From positions 25,993 through 33,082 of the forward strand of contig PLRZ01000229.1 in assembly GCA_003164075.1 (NCBI GenBank): a stretch of 7,090 bases of DNA, read 5' to 3'. The notes beneath the pieces were generated by a model that was given only the letters and a program-made list of their open reading frames with translations, had not been told where the DNA came from and ran no database searches. Shown piece by piece: positions 1 through 5,914 of the stretch; position 1 is the first letter of the stretch; every line of letters begins with the position of its first letter. Source of the stretch: Bryobacterales bacterium. GTDB lineage: Bacteria > Acidobacteriota > Terriglobia > Bryobacterales > Bryobacteraceae. Both the position numbers and the translations under genes were made by a program.

Positions 1-666
1 CTCTACACTTACTATGGCGTACACGTGAATTACTTCGAGTACACGCTGGCCGACCACGCCATTCCGCACAATACGCCGTGGCATGAGCCGCAAGGCGCCA
101 TGGTGCTGCCGGGACAATATGAGGTCCGCCTGACGGTGGGCGGGCAGATATACCGGCAGCCGATCGTGGTGAAGCTCGACCCGCGCCTGAAAGTTTCCAC
201 ATCGGAGCTCGCGCGGCAACTGGATCTGGCGCAAAAGATCGCCGGCAGCATGAATGCGACGTATGAGGGGTACAACCAGGCCGCGCAATGGTACGCGGAA
301 CTGGCGGACCGCGTGGCGCAGTTGCAGAACGCGGGGAACGCGCCCGACATGCTGGCCGCGGCGCAGGCGGCGGAGACGAAGGCACAGGGATTGACCGATG
401 CCGCCGGTCCGCCCGCGGGACTGGGGCCGATGAATCGCGACCTCACGCGGCTGCTGATCGCCGTGGATCAGTCCGACACGCCACCGGCGAGCGCGCTGAT
501 TGAGACTTTCGCCGGCATGTGCCAGGATACTGCCGCCGCGCTGGGGCGGTGGAACGATCTGCGGAGTAAGGATGTGCCGCAGTTGAATGCGATGCTCGAA
601 CAATTGCGGTTGGCTCCGCTGACGGCGGCGAAAGACGCGCTCGCGGTTCCGGACTGCGGTAAGTGA
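1..666 (+). CDS. C-terminal part of a VPS10/BNR-repeat (sortilin-like) protein, 5' end outside the window
   Basis: The frame is open from base 1 and ends at TGA 664-666, giving 221 residues of a longer protein. The GTG at 25 is only an internal valine. Seen: a beta-rich segment at about residues 37-62 (bases 109-186) with the pattern PGQYEVRLTVGG, QPIVVKLDPR. It is followed by a long helical, Ala/Gln/Leu-rich tail that ends in DCGK. Known: acidobacterial proteins with VPS10/BNR propeller repeats, often annotated as glycosyl hydrolase or sialidase-like, commonly end in this 'PGxYxVxLTxxGxxxxxPxxVxxDPR' sandwich plus a helical tail. They are usually secreted or periplasmic, and most are not proven glycosidases. 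Inferred: this is such a protein. The propeller repeats and signal peptide would lie upstream and cannot be seen, so the catalytic or binding role is unknown. Confidence 0.72.
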   Translation, partial: LYTYYGVHVNYFEYTLADHAIPHNTPWHEPQGAMVLPGQYEVRLTVGGQIYRQPIVVKLDPRLKVSTSELARQLDLAQKIAGSMNATYEGYNQAAQWYAELADRVAQLQNAGNAPDMLAAAQAAETKAQGLTDAAGPPAGLGPMNRDLTRLLIAVDQSDTPPASALIETFAGMCQDTAAALGRWNDLRSKDVPQLNAMLEQLRLAPLTAAKDALAVPDCGK

Positions 667-864
667 TGCACGCGGGGTCGCATGGTTCCGGATGCGGCGT
701 CGGGCACTGCGCGGCAGGAGAGGATGAAGGCTTCCCGGAACGCCGTATCTGGACCGGGAGCCGTGGGAGTCCGACACCGCAGAAATATCCGCGAGGGGGA
801 CTGCCAGACCTAGCGCGTTTGTCGGTGGCTATCTATATCTACCTTGCACCTTCCCCCCGACGAT

Positions 865-900
865 CATCTGCCTTTGGCGCATGGGCATGGGCGCCAGATG
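865..900. repeat. Imperfect inverted repeat upstream of tcmP
   Basis: TGGCGC at 875-880 pairs with GCGCCA at 891-896 around a 10-base loop. The outer CATC at 865-868 can pair with GATG at 897-900, leaving an asymmetric bulge on the left arm. There is no T tract after it, so a classic terminator is unlikely. It ends about 30 bases before the -10 candidate, so an operator or a processing hairpin is possible. This is a direct sequence observation and the role is not known. Confidence 0.4.
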
Positions 901-929
901 ACCGCAAGCCGTAATCGGAGTAAGACAAC

Positions 930-938
930 TGCTATACT
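930..938 (+). promoter_or_regulatory. Extended -10 promoter candidate for tcmP
   Basis: TGCTATACT matches the extended -10 form TGnTATAAT with one mismatch, and lies about 60 bases before the tcmP start. No good TTGACA-like -35 sits 16-18 bases upstream, which is tolerated by extended -10 promoters. It is the best promoter-like element in the spacer and would drive the tcmP/DUF5131 cassette. No experimental support. Confidence 0.4.
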
Positions 939-997
939 CGGTTGGGCAATCTACGGTAGGTGGCGGAAGGCTGTCTTTGCGATAGCCACAGAGCAGC

Positions 998-2143
998 ATG
1001 AAGGATATAGAGAGTTCGTTCTTCACGGAAAAGCGGCCGTGGTCCCGGATCAAGGATCGCGTCCTGGGGACGTACCTACCCCCTTACCTCAGGAAGGTGA
1101 GTCGGATTGGCAGTCGCATTGTCATTATTGACTGTTTCGCCGGAGCCGGTAAGTTTAGCGATGACACTGCCGGATCACCGCTCATCATCTGCCCGCAAAT
1201 CGCACAGCACGCGGCAGGCAACGCTGTCGCGTACTTCGTCAACAAGGGTTCCGGCCACCATCGGGCACTGTCTCGAACACTCGAACGCTTTACGAAGGCT
1301 GGTTTTGCGCATCCAATCCTCGGAAACAGCGAGGGCTTCCTGCACGAAATCAGCAAACAGATCACGGAGCAGACAGTCTTCGTTTACCTCGACCCATTCG
1401 GGCTGAAAGGCTGCGGCTTCGACTCTATCCGTCCGCTGCTGGAGCGCGGAACGCGATTCAGCACCGAACTCCTTGTCAACCTGAACATGCCGGCGCTGCA
1501 CCGTCTTGCCGCTGTTCGGTCGGTTTCGCATGGGAGTTCCGCCTCGGATATCGTGCGGGGCTTTCACTCAACCCTTGACGGTGTTCTCGGTACAAAGGAG
1601 TGGCGAGATGTCATGTGGGACGACCGGATTGCCCCGGCCGATAAAGAAGAGCATATCGTCGCTGCCTACAAGCAGCGCCTCGCCAAATACCTGCGCTACG
1701 TGTGTAGCTGCCCTGTCCGCGAGGCGGATGGCACTAGGGTCAAGTACCACATCGTGTTTGCGTCTCGGCATGTCGATGCACTGCTGCTTATGAATGACAT
1801 CATGCTCGACGCGTACAATGAGCACACCTTTGATGCGGCGCTTCAGAAGATGCCTCTATTCGCAGACAGTCAGCTCGATTGGAAGGATTCCCGCCACGGT
1901 GAACGGGAGACTCTCAAGGGCGTGATCCGCCACATCGTCGAGGAACAGCCGGGAAAGACCAGGAGCGAGGTCTGGCAGCAAGTCGTCCTTTGTCACTTCA
2001 TGCAATTCCGTGAGTCTGAATTTAGGCAAGTTGTCGCGGAACAGGTGGAACGGGGCGCACTTGAGTGCCCGACTCCGAGGCGGGGAAACAGGCTGAACGA
2101 TAACTGTATTCTGATGCCCGGGAAGCTGGGCGGGCGTCCATAG
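998..2143 (+). CDS. tcmP: Three-Cys-motif partner protein TcmP
   Basis: 381 residues, full length for the family. Seen: an N-terminal FFTEKRPWSRIKDRVLGTYLPPY block (residues 8-30) typical of TcmP; a DCFAGAGKF motif (45-53) resembling motif I of Rossmann-fold SAM methyltransferases; SPLIIC (60-65); FVYLDPFGLKG (128-138) in the position of the catalytic-loop motif IV; and VNLNMPALHR (160-169). The last ~80 residues look like a winged helix (TRSEVWQQV, GALECP). Known: TcmP is defined by co-occurrence with three-Cys Gp37/Gp68 (DUF5131) proteins, and its reaction has not been established to my knowledge. Inferred: a methyltransferase-like enzyme acting on nucleic acid or on a product of its partner. 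The ATG at 998 is chosen because it gives the family N-terminus; its Shine-Dalgarno is weak (GAG only). The partner gene follows after 184 bases. Family assignment is firm, function is not. Confidence 0.9.
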   Translation: MKDIESSFFTEKRPWSRIKDRVLGTYLPPYLRKVSRIGSRIVIIDCFAGAGKFSDDTAGSPLIICPQIAQHAAGNAVAYFVNKGSGHHRALSRTLERFTKAGFAHPILGNSEGFLHEISKQITEQTVFVYLDPFGLKGCGFDSIRPLLERGTRFSTELLVNLNMPALHRLAAVRSVSHGSSASDIVRGFHSTLDGVLGTKEWRDVMWDDRIAPADKEEHIVAAYKQRLAKYLRYVCSCPVREADGTRVKYHIVFASRHVDALLLMNDIMLDAYNEHTFDAALQKMPLFADSQLDWKDSRHGERETLKGVIRHIVEEQPGKTRSEVWQQVVLCHFMQFRESEFRQVVAEQVERGALECPTPRRGNRLNDNCILMPGKLGGRP

Positions 2144-2315
2144 GCTGTGCCTTTGCGGAACAGCCGAGCCAGCTCGTAAAGCCATGAGGCGGGCGCGGCA
2201 TTCTGCATAAGTTGACGTGCGATTTCGCCCCAGTGCCGGAAGTAAAGTATTATGTGCAAAGCGGCTGGTGATCCGGCTGACAGTCCACTGCCGAGAAGGG
2301 TACGAGCGGTGGCGC

Positions 2316-2321
2316 AAGGAG
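2316..2321 (+). promoter_or_regulatory. Shine-Dalgarno AAGGAG fixing the GTG start of the DUF5131 gene
   Basis: AAGGAG is followed by a 6-base spacer and GTG at 2328. The open frame runs further upstream to 2217, but those 37 codons lack family similarity and have no comparable ribosome binding site. The GTG start gives the normal family N-terminus (GQKTTIEW). Confidence 0.8.
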
Positions 2322-2327
2322 ATCGCC

Positions 2328-3092
2328 GTGGGACAGAAGACAACGATTGAATGGACCGAGACAACCTGGAATCCGCTCACCGGATGCACCAAGATCAGTC
2401 CCGGCTGCAAGCTGTGCTATGCAGAGCGGATGTCCAAGCGGCTGAAAGCGATGGGACAACAGAACTATCGAAACGGATTCAAGCTCACCCTGCATCAGCA
2501 CATGCTCGCCACTCCGTTAAAATGGAAAAAGCCGCAAATCATCTTCGTGAACTCCATGAGCGATCTATTCCAGGATGGAGTTCCGTTGGATTTTATCAGA
2601 CGCGCGTTCGAGACCATGCGCGCGGCCCATTGGCACCAGTTTCAAGTTCTCACCAAACGCTCCGAGCGTCTACGAGAGATCAGTCCTCAACTTGAGTGGC
2701 CAGCAAACGTTTGGATGGGAGTGAGTGTTGAGAACGCAGATTACACGTTTCGCATCGACGATTTACGCAAAACCGGCGCGGCTGTGAAGTTCCTATCGCT
2801 CGAACCCCTCCTTGGGCCTCTGCCCCATCTGAATCTCGCTGGGATTGACTGGGCCATCGTCGGTGGTGAGTCCGGTCCCGGCGCGCGACCAATCCACGAG
2901 AAGTGGGTCACTGACATTCGCGACCAGTGCAAAGCGGCCGGCACGGCATTCTTCTTCAAGCAATGGGGAGGAGTGAACAAGAAGAAGGCCGGCCGCAGCT
3001 TGGACGGACGCAAGCATAACGATATGCCGGCCGTCCGGCCGCAGCCGGCTCCTGCGCTCATCCAGATAGGGAACTTCGGTGCTGATGTCTAA
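2328..3092 (+). CDS. DUF5131 / phage Gp37-Gp68 family three-Cys-motif protein
   Basis: 254 residues from the GTG at 2328. Seen: [14 protein letters not shown], then Cys20, Cys27 and Cys30 (C-x6-C-x2-C) followed by [54 protein letters not shown]; and FFFKQWGG near the end. These blocks define the DUF5131 family, also annotated as phage Gp37/Gp68. The three cysteines recall the iron-sulphur site of radical SAM enzymes, although the spacing differs from the canonical C-x3-C-x2-C, so a [4Fe-4S] cluster is an inference. The partner of this family is TcmP, encoded just upstream, and the two probably work together in an undefined modification reaction. After the usual DGRKHNDMP end, about 20 extra residues (Pro/Ala-rich, then ending GADV) extend the chain. 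Family call is very secure, biochemical role unknown. Confidence 0.93.
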   Translation: MGQKTTIEWTETTWNPLTGCTKISPGCKLCYAERMSKRLKAMGQQNYRNGFKLTLHQHMLATPLKWKKPQIIFVNSMSDLFQDGVPLDFIRRAFETMRAAHWHQFQVLTKRSERLREISPQLEWPANVWMGVSVENADYTFRIDDLRKTGAAVKFLSLEPLLGPLPHLNLAGIDWAIVGGESGPGARPIHEKWVTDIRDQCKAAGTAFFFKQWGGVNKKKAGRSLDGRKHNDMPAVRPQPAPALIQIGNFGADV

Positions 3093-3499
3093 ACGCCGCC
3101 CATATCCGAACTCGGCGACGTGGACAACGCCCGGAAGGTTTATGCCGCAACTCGTGATGTCTGGGTTGGTGGCGGTGGCTGGCTCGAACCGCACGAACGC
3201 TTGGGACTCCTCACGGTTGCCGCAGGGCTCCGGCCATTCCGTCTTTGCCGGAAAGGGATGAAGCTTTGCCGGATTACTCCCCATCGGGGAAGTTCGCGAC
3301 GATGGACCGCTTTGCTGGGATGGCGCAGCAACCGGAAAGAGCCAACGCGACTAACTATAAGCTGGACGCCTGTTCCCTTCGCATCGCCAAACTCCCCCGA
3401 AGTCATTCTGAGAAAGCCACCAAATAACCAGCCTCCGCCGTGACGGAACCCTCGCCGCCATACAAAATATGCGGGTAGCCCAGACCCCACAACCCAGCC
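3093..3499. other. Intergenic region between convergent genes, no gene supported
   Basis: About 400 bases between the ends of the DUF5131 gene (plus) and the 612-residue gene (minus). Frames are open for 60-110 codons on both strands, but none has a good ribosome binding site, a recognised motif or a clear family. An ATG at 3085 overlapping the DUF5131 end would encode only about 59 residues and has no Shine-Dalgarno. A short TCCCC/GGGGA hairpin (3278-3290) lacks a T tract. A better hairpin near 3455-3474 is listed separately. The stretch may be decayed sequence at the edge of the tcmP cassette. Confidence 0.5.
3455..3474. terminator. Possible hairpin terminator between convergent genes
   Basis: CCGC(C)ATA at 3455-3462 can pair with TATGCGG at 3468-3474 around an A-rich 5-base loop, giving a 7-bp stem with one bulged base. 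It lies 25 bases beyond the stop of the minus-strand 612-residue gene, where a terminator is expected. There is no downstream T run on either strand, so this is a weak candidate. Confidence 0.22.
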
Positions 3500-5338
3500 T
3501 TACCTCGCCGGCGCCGTCTTCTGCCGCGCCGTCGCGACTACCCAGTTTGTCACCGCGCTGCGAACGTCCACATAAGTGGCGTACGGCCAGAGAATGTGCA
3601 GCTTGCGATACAGTACTTCCAACGTTGCCGTGCCTTTCACTTCCCGCAGCGTCATGTCGGGACCGAACATGGCGTAGTCCTCGCCCGCGTCCGGCGCGCG
3701 GAAAGGTTGGCCCGTTTTGGAATTGCGCCCCACGTCCTGCTGCCCGTGGAAACTGGTCGAGACTCCGCCTACGTTGCGGTTGATGTACTCCTGCAGGAAG
3801 GCCGCGTCGTTGTGGATCATCCACTGCGGCAGCGGAACCAGGTCGTTGCCCAGTTTCACGTACATCCCCATCACGTCCACGTCGCCGATCACCATCTTGC
3901 CGTTGTGAAACAGCACCTTCAACATCGTTCCGCCCACCTTCGCTTCCCGGAACTCGAAAACGTGCTGCGATCGAAATGACCGCATCACCTCGTCGGTAAC
4001 TTTGAACGATCCTTTGGTGGCGCTTGGATTCTCGGCGTAATAGATCGCCTCAATCTGTTTGGCGGCGTAACTGTGGGTGGAGTAGAAGTCGGTCTCGATG
4101 TTTCTCGGCCAGTCGCCCATGATCACGCCATACTTGCTGTCGATTTTGTACTCCACAAAAAGGCTCTTTCCGATCACGTTCTCCGCGCCCAGAAGATGAT
4201 GCGGGATCGACGCCTTCTTCGAGGTCCGCGCGAAAATGGTCCAGCCGTTGCGATACGCCAGCATGGCGTACCCTTCGGCGATATGCGGTGGGAAGCCGAA
4301 CTTCGCCGCCATCTCGCGGACCCGCGCCAGCATTTCCGGCTGCTTCTGGGCGATCGCGTGCTTCTCCTCCGCGGTGAGTTCCTTGCCCGGGTCGATCTTC
4401 GTATTCTTGGGATCGCCGGATTCGGCCGCTTTCTGCTTGAGTTCCTCGACCCCGCGCTGGGCCGCTTGTTTCCAATGCTCGGGGCTATGGTGGCGCACGG
4501 CATTAGCGAATTTGTTGCCCAGATTCTGCACCCTGGGCGCGGCTTTCTCGGCCATCTTGCCGCCCACGGCATTGGCCGCCCCATAGCCCAGCAGCCCGCC
4601 CAGCAGGGTCGCCAGCGCCTGGGCGCCGTAATCCAGATCGTTGCCGGTGTTTACCTGCGACGAGAACCGGTCCCAATGCGGCTTGTACATCTCCCAATTC
4701 GTCGCCAGGTCGACGATGCCGCACACGGCTTTGAGCCCGGCTACAAACAGGGTGAAGCCGGCCGCTGTTGCGGTGGCGAATATCAGCAGGATTGCGCCCA
4801 TGCTGAACAGGCTTTCCGCCGTCGCCAGGCCGCGGAGTTGCGCCAGCACGTCGCCGCCGATTTGTTGGCCGTACTTCTCGGTGGCGATGGCGTACATCTC
4901 CTCCGCGCGCTCCCGCTTGGTCATGTCCTGGCCCCGCAGTTTGCGCCAGAAAAAGGTGTAGTAGAGGTATTCGTTGGCCACACCGCCCCCGAAGCCCACT
5001 TGCTTGGCGTTGGGGTTCTTGCCGAACATGGCCCTGCCGGAGAGCTTCGCCTGCATATTCAGCCCATAATTTCGCAGCACGATCAGGTCGGCGCCGGAAG
5101 GCTGGGCCAACATCTGATCGGCGTCGCCGGCCAGCATTCCCTGCATGGAAGTCACCACCCCGTGCCATGCGTGAAACACGTTGTAGAACTCATCCTTGCG
5201 GGTCCGCACATGCCACGTCTTCTCATCCCAGTCCACCCACACCGTGGCGACATTCTCCGGCTCCGCGCCCGGCTTGTCGGCAATCGCGCTGGTGTCAAAA
5301 TTCCGGCGCGTGAGTTCGATCGCTACCACATGTGCCAT
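3500..5338 (-). CDS. Large protein with two hydrophobic segments and a C-terminal edema factor/ExoY-like nucleotidyl cyclase candidate domain
   Basis: 612 residues, no signal peptide. Seen: residues 1-170 are soluble and unrecognised; 178-209 and about 240-260 are hydrophobic (GAILLIFATATAAGFTLFV; ALATLLGGLLGYGAA); 290-350 is charged and helical. From about 335 the order of landmarks matches the anthrax edema factor/ExoY catalytic core: helix, strand with Arg371 (IFARTSK), Lys391 and Lys398 spaced K-x6-K, then YGVIMGDWP, Asp486 and Asp488 in GDVDVMGMYV, and SFHGQQDVGRN (His531, Asp535, Asn539), followed by a MFGPDMTLREVKG strand pair. Known: in EF and ExoY the two lysines bind the triphosphate, the D-x-D binds metal, and the His/Asn segment contacts nucleotide. 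Inferred: a divergent cyclase-like toxin or effector. Caveats: the stretch between K-x6-K and D-x-D is shorter than in EF, and Glu396 replaces EF His351. The ATG at 5338 has AAGGAGG 10 bases upstream. The gene follows the HTH gene by 31 bases, so they are probably one operon. The gene itself is sure; the domain call is about 0.55. Confidence 0.85.
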   Translation of the reverse strand: MAHVVAIELTRRNFDTSAIADKPGAEPENVATVWVDWDEKTWHVRTRKDEFYNVFHAWHGVVTSMQGMLAGDADQMLAQPSGADLIVLRNYGLNMQAKLSGRAMFGKNPNAKQVGFGGGVANEYLYYTFFWRKLRGQDMTKRERAEEMYAIATEKYGQQIGGDVLAQLRGLATAESLFSMGAILLIFATATAAGFTLFVAGLKAVCGIVDLATNWEMYKPHWDRFSSQVNTGNDLDYGAQALATLLGGLLGYGAANAVGGKMAEKAAPRVQNLGNKFANAVRHHSPEHWKQAAQRGVEELKQKAAESGDPKNTKIDPGKELTAEEKHAIAQKQPEMLARVREMAAKFGFPPHIAEGYAMLAYRNGWTIFARTSKKASIPHHLLGAENVIGKSLFVEYKIDSKYGVIMGDWPRNIETDFYSTHSYAAKQIEAIYYAENPSATKGSFKVTDEVMRSFRSQHVFEFREAKVGGTMLKVLFHNGKMVIGDVDVMGMYVKLGNDLVPLPQWMIHNDAAFLQEYINRNVGGVSTSFHGQQDVGRNSKTGQPFRAPDAGEDYAMFGPDMTLREVKGTATLEVLYRKLHILWPYATYVDVRSAVTNWVVATARQKTAPAR

Positions 5339-5348
5339 GGCGGGAGTC

Positions 5349-5355
5349 CCTCCTT
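5349..5355 (-). promoter_or_regulatory. Strong Shine-Dalgarno (AAGGAGG) for the 612-residue gene
   Basis: On the minus strand AAGGAGG precedes the ATG at 5338 by 10 bases. It contrasts with the HTH gene upstream, which has no visible Shine-Dalgarno. If co-transcribed, the second gene would be translated more efficiently than the first. Confidence 0.75.
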
Positions 5356-5369
5356 GTGTGCCCTATCCA

Positions 5370-5810
5370 TCACGCCGTTCGCGCGATTCTGCGCCGCGAC
5401 TGCCCTTCCCGCATATACTCCCGCAGCGCCGCCGAAGGCACTTGCCACTTGTCGTTCACCTTCAGCCCGGGGAGTTTGCCGGCGGCCAACAATCGTACCA
5501 CGCTGCTGGTGTCGAGCTGTAGCCGGGCGGCCACCTGCCAGGTGGCGAGGTGGTTCAGCGGAATCTCACTTCTCGGCGTGAGCTCCTGGCCGGGGCATTG
5601 GGTCCAATACAACAAGGCGCCATTGTGGGTCTCGGCCGAAATTCCGCATGCGCCGCGGTTCTTTCGATAGTGGAGGGACAGCCCGCTGCACGGAATCGCC
5701 GCGGTGCAACGGTACAGGTCTCCCTGGGACCCTCGCCGCCGGACGAACGCCAAGCCGCCTTTGCGGCAATAGGGGCATAGGATCTCTGGTTGGAGTGGGT
5801 GTAGCCTCAT
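5370..5810 (-). CDS. Zinc-ribbon plus helix-turn-helix (MerR/excisionase-like) protein
   Basis: 146 residues. Seen: an N-terminal CPYC (Cys12, Cys15) with a second pair at Cys35 and Cys41 (YRCTAAIPC), a zinc-ribbon-like C-x2-C...C-x5-C arrangement. More cysteines at 55 and 72 frame a middle segment of unknown role. Residues 86-136 form a helix-turn-helix: LATWQVAARLQLDTSSVVRLL, then a basic wing (GLKVNDKWQVP) and helix (ALREYM), as in HTH_17/excisionase domains. The tail is Arg-rich. Known: such HTH domains bind DNA in MerR regulators and in recombination directionality factors. Inferred: a DNA-binding regulator of the downstream 612-residue gene, from which it is separated by 31 bases. The ATG at 5810 places CPYC close to the N-terminus; no Shine-Dalgarno is visible, so translation may be leaderless. 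An excisionase role is less likely because no integrase is nearby. Confidence 0.85.
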   Translation of the reverse strand: MRLHPLQPEILCPYCRKGGLAFVRRRGSQGDLYRCTAAIPCSGLSLHYRKNRGACGISAETHNGALLYWTQCPGQELTPRSEIPLNHLATWQVAARLQLDTSSVVRLLAAGKLPGLKVNDKWQVPSAALREYMREGQSRRRIARTA

Positions 5811-5822
5811 TGAGGTAGATCG

Positions 5823-5828
5823 ATCATA
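5823..5828 (-). promoter_or_regulatory. Possible -10 box for the HTH/cyclase-like operon
   Basis: TATGAT on the minus strand matches 5 of 6 bases of TATAAT. Transcription would start only a few bases before the ATG at 5810, which fits the missing Shine-Dalgarno and suggests a nearly leaderless transcript. A TTGATA sequence at 5854-5859 is too far (25-base spacer) to be its normal -35. Weak evidence. Confidence 0.25.
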
Positions 5829-5866
5829 CTAGCTGTGGAAGCGGGAAACTGAGTATCAAGGGGTAG

Positions 5867-5879
5867 TGCTACGGTAGCA
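5867..5879. repeat. Perfect dyad 13-mer, operator candidate
   Basis: TGCTAC-G-GTAGCA is a perfect 6+1+6 palindrome. It lies 56 bases before the start of the HTH gene and 35 bases beyond the stop of the TPR gene, both on the minus strand. A one-base loop makes an RNA hairpin poor, so binding of a dimeric regulator such as the adjacent HTH protein is the more natural reading. That link is an inference. Confidence 0.4.
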
Positions 5880-5914
5880 GGAAATGCTGTAATTTATTGA
5901 TTGTGGATTACTTG

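Larger units (their letters stand above)
667..997. other. Intergenic region before tcmP, no gene supported
   Basis: This 331-base stretch lies between the VPS10-type gene and tcmP. The small open frames here have no recognisable protein character. It holds an imperfect inverted repeat at 865-900 and an extended -10 promoter candidate at 930-938, described separately. No clear intrinsic terminator (hairpin plus T run) follows the upstream gene. Confidence 0.6.

Noticed and set aside
2217..2327. In-frame upstream extension of the DUF5131 gene
   Set aside because: The family N-terminus begins at the GTG at 2328, which has an AAGGAG at proper spacing; the upstream codons look non-coding.
1856..2410. 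184-codon minus-strand frame over the tcmP end
   Set aside because: Low-complexity composition without motifs, opposite a complete tcmP; treated as a shadow.
998..3092. Restriction-modification system
   Set aside because: The DCFAGAG and LDPFG motifs recall DNA methyltransferases, but the protein matches TcmP better and no endonuclease is present.
2793..3284. 163-codon minus-strand open frame over the end of the DUF5131 gene and the spacer
   Set aside because: It overlaps the secure DUF5131 coding region for most of its length and has no recognised motif. Only the part beyond 3092 is left open as a possible relic.
4073..5581. 502-codon open frame on the plus strand opposite the 612-residue gene
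   Set aside because: It is a high-GC antisense shadow: rich in Arg, His, Gly and Leu, with no family character, no ribosome binding site, and it runs over two better supported genes.
5370..5810. Excisionase of an integrated element
   Set aside because: The HTH resembles excisionase-type domains, but there is no integrase, att-like direct repeat or tRNA in the window.
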